A stretch of 61,646 nucleotides of DNA from an uncultured Aquimarina sp. (GCA_947498765.1 CANMLG010000027.1:1-61646); one strand, 5' to 3'; counted from the stretch's first letter, positions 34,188 to 43,468 are shown. Program-made: numbers and translations. Notes: generated from the sequence alone by a model not told the origin.

Positions 34188-37064
34188 ATGGAAAAATATA
34201 AATGGAACTTATTAAATGAGGTTATTGATGGAGATTTAAAAACGGATGAATTACATAGAAAAATATATTCAACAGATGCATCGGTATATCGAATTATACC
34301 AAGTGCTATTGTATATCCTAAAAATGATAAAGATGTAAAAGAAATTATTCTTTTTGCATCTGTCTATAATATTTCAATTACCCCAAGAGCAACTGGAACA
34401 TCGTTAGCAGGACAAACAGTAGGTTTTGGAATTATTGTAGATTTTTCAAAATATTTTACAAAAGTTATATCTTTTAATCCTAAGGATAAAGAAGTATGTG
34501 TTCAACCTGGTATTATACGAGATGAATTAAACTTATTTTTAAAAAAGAATAGTTTATTTTTTAGTCCTAATACTTCGACCTCCAATCGAGCTACTATTGG
34601 AGGAATGGTTGGAAATAATTCATCGGGTTCTACATCTATTAAATATGGCGTTACTCGAGATAAAGTAAAAAAAATTAAAGCAGTTCTCTCAGATGGAACT
34701 ACTGTTGAATTTGGTGATATTTCTAAACAAGAATTATGTAAAAAATTAAAATTAAATACTTTAGAAGGAGATATTTATAGGTATTTTCATGAAATTAACA
34801 ATGAAAAAACGAGAAAGCTGATTAAAACTAATTTAGCTAAACCTGAAATTCATCGGAGAAACACAGGTTATGCTATTGATAGTTTATTGGATCAAATAAG
34901 TAATAATTCTAATGATAATTATAATTTATGTCCGATAATTTGTGGTAGCGAAGGGACTTTAATATTGTTAACAGAAATCACATTGAGTTTAGATGATCTT
35001 CCTCCTAAACAAAAAATAATGTTTGTCGCACATTTCGACTCGTTAGATAAGTGCTTTAAAGCTGTAGTTCCAGTAATGAAGCATGACTTGTATAGCTGTG
35101 AAATGATTGATAAAATCATATTGGATTGTACTAAAGACAACATTAGCATGCAAAAAAACCGACAATTTGTTGATGGAGATCCTACTGCAATTTTAATGAT
35201 GGAATTACGCTCAAATTGTGAAATAGATTTAAATAATCAAATATCAAACATCAGAGAGGATAAGAGTTTAAATCACTTATCGTATTCAATTACTATGCTT
35301 AAAGGTGTAGAAATTAATAAAGCAATAGAGTTAAGGAAGGCAGGTTTAGGGCTTTTAGGAAACTTAATAGGAGATAAAAAGGCTGTGGCATGTATAGAGG
35401 ATACTGCTGTGGATATAAGTGAATTATCTGATTATATGAAAGAATTTTCGATAATAATGGAAAAACATAATCAAAAATCTGTGTATTATGCTCATGCAGG
35501 AGCTGGGGAAATTCATCTGCGTCCAATTTTAAACCTTAAGAAAAGAAAAGATGTTATATTATTCGAACAAATAACAAAAGACGTATCTTATTTAGTTAAA
35601 AAATTTAAAGGAACTTTAAGTGGTGAGCATGGTGATGGTATTGTAAGATCTGGATTTATAAGGTACATGGTTGGTGATGAGATTTTCAAAATTTTTGAAG
35701 AAATTAAATATTTATTTGATTCAAAAAATATTTTTAATCCAGGTAAAATTATTAATTCACTTCCTATAACTGAAAATTTAAGATATATACCAGACCGGGA
35801 GGAACCTATAGTAAAAACTTTTTTTAACTTTGACGATTCAGGGGGTATTCTAAGGTTAGTAGAAAAATGTAATGGAAGTGGTGATTGTAGAAAATCTCAT
35901 GAATTTCAAGGAACAATGTGTCCTAGTTACCGTGCTACAAAAAATGAAAAAGATACAACTAGGGCTAGAGCGAATTTATTACGGGAATATTTAACAAATA
36001 ATGATTCAATAAATAAATTTAATCAAAAAGAATTAAAAACAATTTTTGATTTATGTTTGAGTTGTAAGGCTTGTAAGAGTGAATGTCCTAGTAATGTTGA
36101 TATTGCTACTGTAAAGTCAGAATTTCTATATCAGTATTATAAATCTAATAGAAAGCCTTTAAGGGATGTTATTATTGCATTTTCTACAGAACTAAATAGT
36201 ATTTTGATACATTTTTCTTTAATAATAAACACAATTTATAAAAATAAATTGACCTCAAAATTGTTTAAAAAAACAATAAATTTTTCAACTAAAAGAAGTT
36301 TGCCTTTTTTAGATAAATTTTCCTACGAGATAAAAAATAATAGATCTGGAAATTATACAGTTACAATAATTATTGATGAATTTACTCGATTTTTAGATGG
36401 GAAAATTGGAAAATCAGTATGTGTTTTATTAGAAAAATTAGGGTATTCTATCGATATAGTATATATAGATAGTGCTCGTTCAATGATTTCTAAAGGATTT
36501 TTAAAGCAGGCGAAAATTAAAATAGATAAAAATATAACAATTTTATCAAAGTTGACAAGTGATTATATTGTTGGAATTGAACCATCTTCGGTTTCAGTTG
36601 TAAAGGATGAAAATATTAGACTAGCTTCGGATAAAGAATTAGCTAAAGAATTAGCCAAAAAAGTGTTTTTCTTTGAAGAGTTTATTGCTCTTCAAATAAA
36701 TGAGAAAAAGATTGTAAAGTCAAGTTTTTCAATGCTAGAAAAGAACCTAAAAATTCACAATCATTGTCATTTTAAGTCGCTATCTAATCAAAAGTTTGTG
36801 TTTGATATTTTAAACCTTCCACCTAACTATACTGTTTCAATAATATCAAGCGGATGTTGTGGTATGGCTGGCTCTTTTGGATTTGAAAAGGAACATTTCG
36901 ATGTTAGTATGAAAATAGGGAATTTATCTCTATTTCCATCTGTTCTTAAAAATAGGAATTCTGAAATTATAGCTAATGGAACAAGTTGTAGGCATCAAAT
37001 TTTTGATGGCACAGGTGAAAAAGCGAAGCATCCTGCAGAAATTTTGTTAGAAGCAGTAAAATAG
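34188..37064 (+). CDS. FAD-linked D-2-hydroxyacid dehydrogenase with FeS and CCG domains
   Basis: A 958-residue fusion of the D-lactate/D-2-hydroxyglutarate dehydrogenase type. The N-terminal FAD-binding PCMH domain (ITPRATGTSLAGQTVGFGIIVDFSKY; NRATIGGMVGNNSSG) is followed by the FAD-oxidase C domain (YYAHAGAGEIHLRP; LSGEHGDGIVRSGF). Next is a 4Fe-4S domain with the cluster CLSCKACKSECP (Cys623, 626, 629, 633) and a first Cys set from Cys561. A C-terminal GlpC-like CCG region (SSGCCGMAGSFGFEKEH) completes it. It probably passes electrons to the quinone pool. No membrane segment is evident. Substrate class follows from the family and the neighbours. Confidence 0.85.
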   Translation: MEKYKWNLLNEVIDGDLKTDELHRKIYSTDASVYRIIPSAIVYPKNDKDVKEIILFASVYNISITPRATGTSLAGQTVGFGIIVDFSKYFTKVISFNPKDKEVCVQPGIIRDELNLFLKKNSLFFSPNTSTSNRATIGGMVGNNSSGSTSIKYGVTRDKVKKIKAVLSDGTTVEFGDISKQELCKKLKLNTLEGDIYRYFHEINNEKTRKLIKTNLAKPEIHRRNTGYAIDSLLDQISNNSNDNYNLCPIICGSEGTLILLTEITLSLDDLPPKQKIMFVAHFDSLDKCFKAVVPVMKHDLYSCEMIDKIILDCTKDNISMQKNRQFVDGDPTAILMMELRSNCEIDLNNQISNIREDKSLNHLSYSITMLKGVEINKAIELRKAGLGLLGNLIGDKKAVACIEDTAVDISELSDYMKEFSIIMEKHNQKSVYYAHAGAGEIHLRPILNLKKRKDVILFEQITKDVSYLVKKFKGTLSGEHGDGIVRSGFIRYMVGDEIFKIFEEIKYLFDSKNIFNPGKIINSLPITENLRYIPDREEPIVKTFFNFDDSGGILRLVEKCNGSGDCRKSHEFQGTMCPSYRATKNEKDTTRARANLLREYLTNNDSINKFNQKELKTIFDLCLSCKACKSECPSNVDIATVKSEFLYQYYKSNRKPLRDVIIAFSTELNSILIHFSLIINTIYKNKLTSKLFKKTINFSTKRSLPFLDKFSYEIKNNRSGNYTVTIIIDEFTRFLDGKIGKSVCVLLEKLGYSIDIVYIDSARSMISKGFLKQAKIKIDKNITILSKLTSDYIVGIEPSSVSVVKDENIRLASDKELAKELAKKVFFFEEFIALQINEKKIVKSSFSMLEKNLKIHNHCHFKSLSNQKFVFDILNLPPNYTVSIISSGCCGMAGSFGFEKEHFDVSMKIGNLSLFPSVLKNRNSEIIANGTSCRHQIFDGTGEKAKHPAEILLEAVK

Positions 37065-37113
37065 TTGAAATAAAAACTACTTATATTCAAGATAAATAAA
37101 AAAATAAAAAACA

Positions 37114-37725
37114 ATGAAGATTATTTGCGTAGGAAGAAATTACACAGAACATATAGAAGAATTAAATAATGAAAAACCCAAGCAACCTTTACTATTTATT
37201 AAACCAGAATCATCTATATTAAATAAAGAGGGAAATTTTTTGATACCCGACTTTTCAAATGAGATTCATCATGAAGTTGAAATATTTCTAAGAATTTGTA
37301 AAAAAGGAAAGGATATAAAAGAAAAAGAGGCACATTGCTTTTATGATGCGGTTGGATTAGGTATCGATTTTACAGCTCGTGATATTCAAAGTTTGTGTAA
37401 AGAAAAAGGGTGGTCATGGGAAATAGCTAAAGGATTTGATGGTGCAACTGTAATAAGTGAATTAGTTCCTAGTCATACTTTTCAAGACATAGAGGATGTC
37501 AGCTTTGCATTAAAAAAAAATAATGAGATAGTTCAGCTTGGTAATACTAAAAAAATGTTGTGGAAATTTGATGAATTGATAACTTATATTTCCAAATATT
37601 TCACATTAAACGAAGGTGATTTAATTTTTACGGGTACCCCTGCTGGAGTATCTAAGGTTATTTCAGGAGATGAATTAATAGGTGAATTAGAGGGAAAAGA
37701 ATTTTTTAAAGTAAAAGTGATTTAG
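37114..37725 (+). CDS. Fumarylacetoacetate-hydrolase family protein
   Basis: A 203-residue FAH-fold enzyme of the small YcgM/HpcE-like group. It shows the metal-binding EVEIFLRICK (HHEVEIFL), the conserved GLGIDFTARD, KGFDGATVISELVP and LIFTGTPAGVSKV. Family members hydrolyse, decarboxylate or isomerise 2-oxo acids, such as acylpyruvates and oxaloacetate. It closes the five-gene run, 49 bases after the flavoprotein gene. Its activity on 2-oxo acids would fit a pathway around 2-hydroxy/2-oxo acids. Confidence 0.85.
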   Translation: MKIICVGRNYTEHIEELNNEKPKQPLLFIKPESSILNKEGNFLIPDFSNEIHHEVEIFLRICKKGKDIKEKEAHCFYDAVGLGIDFTARDIQSLCKEKGWSWEIAKGFDGATVISELVPSHTFQDIEDVSFALKKNNEIVQLGNTKKMLWKFDELITYISKYFTLNEGDLIFTGTPAGVSKVISGDELIGELEGKEFFKVKVI

Positions 37726-37741
37726 TTATTCATTATCATTA

Positions 37742-38119
37742 CTGTCCGATAAAACTTTTTAGAAGCGGGATTTCCAATTAAGGATTTCCCGCTTTCATTA
37801 TCTTGTAGTTTACCACAACAAATAAGACATGAATAAAAGTACACACTTTAGCGGACATCCAATTATTAAGCAACTACTAAATTTAGTACCTAAGGGATTA
37901 GTTCGTCGGACAGCAGAAGCACATGATAGTAATCGTTATTATAAGAGTTTTAAAACATACGAGCATATGGTTTGTATGCTTTATAGGACTTTAAGTGGAG
38001 TAAGCTCACTAAGAGAACTTTCTACAGTAATGCTTGCTTGCGAAGGAAAATTAAGTCACTTAGGGCTGTCTTCATTTCCAAAATGAAGTACGCTTTCAGA
38101 TGCCAATATGAAGCGTAGT
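37742..38119 (+). mobile_element. Truncated IS4-type element (left end and transposase start)
   Basis: CTGTCCGATAAAACTTTTTA (37742-37761) looks like the left inverted repeat. A hairpin follows (AGCGGGA with TCCCGCT, within about 37765-37795). The transposase frame from 37829 encodes a DUF4372-type N-terminus (MNKSTHFSGHPIIKQLLNLV, YKTYEHMVCMLYRTLSGVSSLREL; first Tyr region approximate), is stopped by TGA at 38084-38086, and continues as STLSDANMKRS before homology ends. No right end was found. Confidence 0.7.
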
Positions 38120-38443
38120 AGAATACCCAATAAAAATAATTGCAATATTGAAATTAACAAATTTGATTCTTTCAGTACTGATATTTTAAAGAGTTTATCA
38201 TTAACTAGGTGGTATGAAATTTTTAAAAAAGATACTGATTTATTATTTGAAATATATTTTATGATCAATTCAATTAGGGAGGATTTACCTATTCCACTTT
38301 TTAACAAATATCTTCATTGGACTAGACAATTCAATGATAAAAATAATACTCAATTTACTATAGAACATTCTCAAAGAATAGAAATGAGTCAAAATGACAT
38401 TAAAATTAAACTAGAAGAAATTGATCTGTTAGAAAAAAAATAA
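38108..38443 (+). CDS. Hypothetical ORF starting inside the IS remnant
   Basis: A 111-residue frame whose first residues (MKRS) belong to the dead transposase (DANMKRS). The rest (NCNIEINKFDSFSTDILKSLSLTRWYEIFKKDTDLLFEIYFMINSIREDLPIPLFNKYLHWTRQF) is unrelated, helical and of unknown family. It looks like the C-terminal part of an older gene whose start was removed by the IS insertion. It is followed by a degenerate array boundary repeat at 38462-38480. Expression is uncertain. Confidence 0.4.
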   Translation: MKRSRIPNKNNCNIEINKFDSFSTDILKSLSLTRWYEIFKKDTDLLFEIYFMINSIREDLPIPLFNKYLHWTRQFNDKNNTQFTIEHSQRIEMSQNDIKIKLEEIDLLEKK

Positions 38444-38625
38444 ATGATTTTAAATCAAAAGAAAGTCTAAATAAAGTATCACTTTACTCGTGTAGTGAAA
38501 TTATAACCCATATAAATCTATTTAGTTTACTTTTTTTAAGTAAATATAACAAAAACAACTAAAAGATTACACCTGTATTCCATCTTAAACTCCCCTACTC
38601 CTTTATTTATAGGGATAGTTACATA

Positions 38626-38641
38626 TTGTATTGGGAAGTAA
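38626..38641 (+). repeat. attR-like direct repeat
   Basis: TTGTATTGGGAAGTAA, identical to the last 16 bases of mnmE at 16185-16200. The sequence to its left has no mnmE coding character, so it is the element-chromosome junction and not a second gene end. Confidence 0.85.
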
Positions 38642-38788
38642 TAAAGTTTTAATTCTATTTTTCTTATTAATTTTATTTTTTTTATCCTTCGAAAAGACAT
38701 TGTTTTTTTACCTTTTCCGTATCAATAAACAAAACGCTCTTTATTTTTTAAAACCATATATTGCAGACTTATAAAATTATTAAAATCA

Positions 38789-39178
38789 ATGACCTCACAA
38801 ATTATATTACTTTCAGCTGCTTTCTTTGGAGCCTTAGCTATAATTTTAGGTGCTTTTGGAGCGCATGCTTTAAAAAAAATATTTACTACTGATCAAATGC
38901 AAAGTTTTGAAACTGGAGTTAAATATCAAATGTATCATTCCATTGTATTATTAGTTATTGGCCTACAATTAAAATTTGAAACTAATTTAGAACAAGTCAT
39001 AGCTTGGTGTATTGTTATAGGTATTATTTTATTTTCATTTAGTATTTATGGTTTATGTATTTCTTCTGCAAAAGGGAGGAAAATCAAAATTTTGGGACCT
39101 ATTACTCCCTTAGGTGGTTTGTTTTTGCTAAGTGGCTGGGTTTTGTTATTTGTTAAATTCTCACTACCAGTTAATTAA
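38789..39178 (+). CDS. DUF423 family membrane protein
   Basis: A 129-residue inner-membrane protein of the DUF423 (YwdK-like) family with four hydrophobic segments. The signature is clear: FFGALAIILGAFGAHALKKIF near the N-terminus, YQMYHSIVLLVIGL in the middle and ITPLGGLFLLSGWVLLF at the end. The function is unknown. It is the first chromosomal gene after the mobile element and, before insertion, would have been the downstream neighbour of mnmE. Confidence 0.88.
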   Translation: MTSQIILLSAAFFGALAIILGAFGAHALKKIFTTDQMQSFETGVKYQMYHSIVLLVIGLQLKFETNLEQVIAWCIVIGIILFSFSIYGLCISSAKGRKIKILGPITPLGGLFLLSGWVLLFVKFSLPVN

Positions 39179-39354
39179 TAAAAAAAAGTAAAAAACCTTA
39201 TGTAATAAAATTACATTGCTCTTGGTAGTAGTCCGTTCACCACTATCCATAACATTATAATAAATTAGATAAATTTCGCGTTAATATTTGGTCTATAAGT
39301 CATTTATAATAGATACGATACTGCCTAATATTTAAAAAAGAATAAAATAATTCA

Positions 39355-39903
39355 ATGTTTTTTACTTCAAAAATAAAATATTTAATATTATTTATTCTGC
39401 TGAATGCTTGTCAAGCTAAAACTAATATAGATATTAACAATAAGGATCTAAGCTTGGTTAAAGGTCTAATGCTTTATAAAAAAAAACCTTTTTCTGGAAC
39501 ACTTTTTTCAAAAATAAATACCCTTATTATTTATAAAACAACTTATGTAAATGGGCAAAAAAATGGTATTGAACAAAAGTTTTTTTTTAATGGGGATTTA
39601 GCAGAGCAACGATTTTATACAAAAGGTAAAAAATCGGGTACTCACCGTGCTTGGTGGAATAAAGATCAATTAAAATATGAATATCACTTTGATAATAACG
39701 CTAATTACAATGGTATACTACAAGAATGGTATAGTAATGGGCAGCTACTTAAAAAGTTTAACTACATAAATGGTAAAGAAGATGGTACACAAAAAATGTG
39801 GGATGCCACTGGACGAATAAAAGCAAATTATTCAGTAATTAACGGAGAACGCTTTGGATTAATTGAATCAAAAAATTGTAAACCTATTGCTAATGTTAAA
39901 TAA
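39355..39903 (+). CDS. YwqK/MORN-like repeat lipoprotein
   Basis: A 182-residue lipoprotein (lipobox LFILLNAC). Repeats of the YwqK type follow: YKTTYVNGQKNGIEQKFFFNGDLAEQRFYTKGKKSGTHRAWWNKDQLKYEYHF, YNGILQEWYSNGQLLKKFNYINGKEDGTQKMWDATGRIKANY. It overlaps the following SCO gene by 11 bases, and lipoproteins of this kind commonly precede SCO genes in this group as I recall. The role is unclear; it may help the SCO lipoprotein at the outer face of the membrane. Confidence 0.75.
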   Translation: MFFTSKIKYLILFILLNACQAKTNIDINNKDLSLVKGLMLYKKKPFSGTLFSKINTLIIYKTTYVNGQKNGIEQKFFFNGDLAEQRFYTKGKKSGTHRAWWNKDQLKYEYHFDNNANYNGILQEWYSNGQLLKKFNYINGKEDGTQKMWDATGRIKANYSVINGERFGLIESKNCKPIANVK

Positions 39904-40579
39904 TAAAATAGTTACAGCTATACTTTTTTTACCTCTTTTTTTGATCTCTTGTAATAAAAAATTTGAAAAAGATGATATAAAGAACACAAAAATTTCAATG
40001 AAAAATGAAATTAAAAAACTACCCTATTTCAACACACCAGACTTTAATCCTACTTGGCTACCTAATAATAATGAATTAAAAGACTTACATAAAATTCCTA
40101 GCTTTAGCTTTAAAAATCAATTAGGCAATGAAATAACTAACAAAACTTTAGAAGGTAAAATTTATGTTGCTAGTTTCTTTTTTACTACGTGTCCCAATAT
40201 CTGTTTACAACTTGCTCAAAATATGCGAGAATTACAAAAAATATATGCTAAAGACGATGAAATAAAATTAGTTTCTCATACTGTTTGGCCTAGTGTTGAC
40301 ACTGTAGAAGTATTAAAAGAATACGGTGAACGACAAGATATTAATCCCGAAAAATGGTATTTACTAACAGGTGATAAAGAAAAAATTTACGATTTAGCAA
40401 GAAAAGCTTATTTCGCAGACGATTTATACAAACAAACTAAAGATACTAAGCGTTTTATTCATACCGAAAATTTAATACTTATAGACAAAAACAGCCATAT
40501 CCGTGGTGTTTACAGCGGTACATTACCTGCAGAAATTAAACGTATACAAAGACATATTGATATCTTAAAAAGAGAGTAA
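39893..40579 (+). CDS. SCO family copper-binding lipoprotein
   Basis: A 228-residue thioredoxin-fold SCO1/SenC protein, a copper chaperone for the CuA site of cytochrome oxidases. The ATG at 39893 gives a lipoprotein signal (AILFLPLFLISC); a frame opening at 39863 overlaps the previous gene further. The copper-binding C-x3-C is FFFTTCPNICLQL (Cys100, Cys104), and the distal His is in KRFIHTENLILIDKNSHIRG. It is translationally coupled to the lipoprotein upstream. Redox signalling is an alternative role. Confidence 0.9.
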   Translation: MLNNKIVTAILFLPLFLISCNKKFEKDDIKNTKISMKNEIKKLPYFNTPDFNPTWLPNNNELKDLHKIPSFSFKNQLGNEITNKTLEGKIYVASFFFTTCPNICLQLAQNMRELQKIYAKDDEIKLVSHTVWPSVDTVEVLKEYGERQDINPEKWYLLTGDKEKIYDLARKAYFADDLYKQTKDTKRFIHTENLILIDKNSHIRGVYSGTLPAEIKRIQRHIDILKRE

Positions 40580-40627
40580 ATCTACTTAAAATTACTGTGT
40601 ATAATTTTTTTAGCTACTTACTTCTTT

Positions 40628-40661
40628 ACAAACTAATTTTTTTATAAAAAAACTAGTTTGT
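40628..40661 (+). terminator. Probable terminator after the SCO gene
   Basis: ACAAACTAATTTTTTTA (40628-40644) pairs with the segment ending at 40661 with a single mismatch. The stem itself carries the T run. The following 467 bases up to the LPMO gene are AT-rich, with a second small hairpin (AAGGATAA/TTATCCTT, 40973-40998) and no gene. Confidence 0.55.
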
Positions 40662-41128
40662 ATTTGCAAAGCACCTTTCTATTTTATAATTTTAAATAAT
40701 TGATTTTAAACATATTAATTATTTGTTTAAATAAATTTATGATGTTTTAAAAATTTTCATGAATTAATTAGCGTCAAATTAACTCAATAGAATCTAATTA
40801 AAATTTTTTATTTTTTTTATGTTTCAAAAAAACACTTATTATCAAATAATATTTTAATGTACTAGAAACTAAATACCTAAAAAGTTTGTAGGTTTTTTTA
40901 CTTTCAATATTAAATTTGTTTAAAAAAAATTATTTTAGTATGTCTCAAATTTTACATATATAACTTTTCTGTAAGGATAATTTTATTGGCTTATCCTTAT
41001 GCTCTAAAACACTTATTATAAGTATTTTAACCAACAATTATCATAACTGACTTGATAATTATATCGTAATAAAACAGGCTAAGTAATATGTAAAACACAA
41101 ATATTAACTCAAACAACTACAAATCATT

Positions 41129-43399
41129 ATGAAATCTAACACTCAAAGAACTATTTTTTTTAATAAAGTGATCCTAATTACTTTACTCATACTATCAGGT
41201 CAACCCATTTTTGCCCATGGTACAGTTACAAATCCTCCTAGTCGTGTTTGGATTTGTTTTCAAGAAAATCCTGAAAGTCCAGATTCTCCCGCATGCCAAG
41301 CAGCAATTATGGGATATGGAACCCAAGCTTTTTATGACTGGAATGAAGTAGCACGAATGGATGCAGGAGGAAGACATCGCCTTATTCTTCCTGATGGTAA
41401 TTTAGCCAGTGCAGGTAGACCCGATAAATACGGAGGTTTAGATCAAGTAAGAGACGATTGGGTAACTACAGCTGTTGAACCTGGCCCTTTTACTATAACT
41501 TGGACTAACACAGCTCCACATCAAACCTTATACTATGATGTATATATAACAAAGGCAGATTGGACTCCCGATCAACCTTTAACATGGGATAGTCTAGAAA
41601 GACTTGTACGCACCGATCCAAGACCCGCATCAGCTACCGATAATATCGATGTAGTGCTTCCACAAAGATCAGGGAAACATATTATTTTTAGTGTTTGGCA
41701 ACGTTCACTTACTCCTGAAGCTTTTTACTCAACTAGTGATGTTGATTTTGGAGCGAACTCACAGGTAAGTTTACCTCCTATTGCTACTTTTACTAGCGAT
41801 AATGGTCGTTGCGGTGGTCCAGATGTTAATTTTAGTGCAGCTAATTCATCTGATCCAAACGGTGATGCATTAACATACTCATGGGATTTTGGTGACGGAA
41901 CAACTGCAGAAGGAGTTGAAGTTTCTCATAGCTACACTAATTTAGACAGTGCAACCGTTACTTTAACAGTAAGTGATGGACAATTTAGTACACCTTCTGT
42001 AGAAACAATAAGTCTAGTAGTTGAATCAGATTGTGTTGAGCCAGTTTGTACTTTTGATACTCCTTTGGCAGGTGCATTACCTTCTATCAATTCTTCTTAT
42101 CAAAATATTCATGTTATAGGTGATAATGGTCCAAGCTTAAGCAATGTTGCCAGTTTCAACATTAATTGGGATCTAGGAAATAATGGTTTATATCAATTTT
42201 CACTAAATACAAATAATGGTTTCCCTAGTTGGTTCATTGATTTAGGCTCTGATGCTACGTATAATTTCAATACTGCTGAGCCTCAAGTAACCATTACAGG
42301 CACTAATATCGATGATTTAGACGGAACTTATTATGTAGCAATTGATGGAGAAAACTTTGTTCTAGTTTCAACTCAATTTGGATTTACTATATATTTTAGT
42401 AATTCTGACACTACTCCAGATTGTGATGGTTCATCAGTAGTAGTAACTCCTACAAATACAGCTCCAGTAGCTGCTTTAACAAGTGATGTAACTACTGGCA
42501 TTAGTCCTCTATCAGTTTCTTTTGATGCCTCTGGCTCTACTGATGCTGATGGAGATAATTTAACTTATAGCATCAATTATGGTGATGGAAATACAGGAAC
42601 AGGTGCTACATCGACACATATTTATACCACAACAGGGAATTACACAGCTACTGTAACTGTAACAGATGGCAATGGAGGTTCTGATATTGCTTCGATAAAC
42701 ATTATTATTAATGACGAAGACGACGATACAAATATAGGAATACCGTCAGGTGATTGTAATTTTGGTACTCCAATAAGCAACCCATTAACAACTATAATTG
42801 ATTCTTTCGAATATATATATGTATTAGGTACTGATGGTCCAAATTTAGACAATGTAACAAGGTTTACAGTAAATTGGGATTTAACTAATAATGGTTTACA
42901 CCAATTTTCATTTAATTTAAACGTTGCCCCTTGGTATATTGATTTTTCAGATGCTATTCAAAACTTTAATGAATCAAACTCTAAAATCACTTTAACCGAT
43001 ACAGGTATTTCTGGTTTAGATGGTGACTATTATGCAAGTATTGACAATGGAAACTTTGTATTGGTAGCTGATGACTATACTATTTACTTTAGTAATTCGG
43101 AAACAGCTCCTAATTGCTCAACTAATACATCTGGAGCAAAAAATACAACTGAAGAATTAAATTTCACCATTTATCCAAATCCAGCAGCATCAAGTATATC
43201 AATACTTAATAATATAGATTTAAAGGATAGCATAATTACTATTTCGGATCTTACAGGGAAACAGATAAAATCTGTAAATGTAAGCGAAAATACTACGAAT
43301 ATATCTTTAGATATTTCTGGAATTGCTTCAGGCTTTTATTTAGTAAGAGTTTTAAATTCTTCTGGTACAAGTCGTACTTTAAAATTAATAGTTGAATAA
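41129..43399 (+). CDS. AA10 lytic polysaccharide monooxygenase with PKD and repeated C-terminal modules
   Basis: A 756-residue secreted copper enzyme that oxidatively cleaves chitin or cellulose. The signal peptide is cut before His30 (FAHGTVTNPPSR), giving the N-terminal copper His. The catalytic domain runs to about residue 215 (GPFTITWTNTAPHQTLYYDVYITK with the second His; LTPEAFYSTSDVDF). Then come PKD domain 1 (about 215-300), module A (307-431, CTFDTPLAGALP... to SDTTPDC), PKD 2 (about 440-530), module B (543-665, related to A: NVTRFTVNWDLTNNGLHQFS, LDGDYYASIDNGNFVLV) and a type IX sorting domain (FTIYPNPAASSISILNN to the end). Modules A and B are not a carbohydrate-binding family I recognise. 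It has its own promoter region and terminator. Confidence 0.9.
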   Translation: MKSNTQRTIFFNKVILITLLILSGQPIFAHGTVTNPPSRVWICFQENPESPDSPACQAAIMGYGTQAFYDWNEVARMDAGGRHRLILPDGNLASAGRPDKYGGLDQVRDDWVTTAVEPGPFTITWTNTAPHQTLYYDVYITKADWTPDQPLTWDSLERLVRTDPRPASATDNIDVVLPQRSGKHIIFSVWQRSLTPEAFYSTSDVDFGANSQVSLPPIATFTSDNGRCGGPDVNFSAANSSDPNGDALTYSWDFGDGTTAEGVEVSHSYTNLDSATVTLTVSDGQFSTPSVETISLVVESDCVEPVCTFDTPLAGALPSINSSYQNIHVIGDNGPSLSNVASFNINWDLGNNGLYQFSLNTNNGFPSWFIDLGSDATYNFNTAEPQVTITGTNIDDLDGTYYVAIDGENFVLVSTQFGFTIYFSNSDTTPDCDGSSVVVTPTNTAPVAALTSDVTTGISPLSVSFDASGSTDADGDNLTYSINYGDGNTGTGATSTHIYTTTGNYTATVTVTDGNGGSDIASINIIINDEDDDTNIGIPSGDCNFGTPISNPLTTIIDSFEYIYVLGTDGPNLDNVTRFTVNWDLTNNGLHQFSFNLNVAPWYIDFSDAIQNFNESNSKITLTDTGISGLDGDYYASIDNGNFVLVADDYTIYFSNSETAPNCSTNTSGAKNTTEELNFTIYPNPAASSISILNNIDLKDSIITISDLTGKQIKSVNVSENTTNISLDISGIASGFYLVRVLNSSGTSRTLKLIVE

Positions 43400-43435
43400 C
43401 ATATTGTTTGATATTCATTCAAATTGTTTAAATAA

Positions 43436-43468
43436 AAAACGACCTTCTAAAAAAGAAGGTCGTTTTGT
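43436..43468. terminator. Bidirectional terminator between the LPMO and AraC genes
   Basis: AAAACGACCTTCT (43436-43448) pairs perfectly with AGAAGGTCGTTTT (43454-43466) between convergent genes, with A and T tracts on the two sides. Confidence 0.9.

Larger units (their letters stand above)
16185..38641 (+). mobile_element. Integrative mobilizable element inserted at the 3' end of mnmE
   Basis: About 22.4 kb bounded by a 16-bp perfect direct repeat. The left part holds an integrase, HTH proteins, an ATPase, a hairpin cluster, a relaxase, a coupling ATPase and TraO/TraQ-like proteins. The right part holds accessory genes. No VirB4-type ATPase or other type IV secretion core gene is seen, so it is better called mobilizable than self-conjugative. 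The frameshift in the relaxase gene may mean that it no longer moves. The neighbours outside (mnmE, DUF423 gene) are ordinary chromosomal genes. Confidence 0.85.

Noticed and set aside
34919..35526. Minus-strand frames inside the FAD/FeS oxidase gene
   Set aside because: Antisense shadows of a continuous 958-codon gene with clear domains.
16185..38641. A complete conjugative element or an SGI1 relative
   Set aside because: No VirB4-type ATPase or secretion core genes are seen, and the gene content is Bacteroidota-type; only the target site is shared with SGI1.
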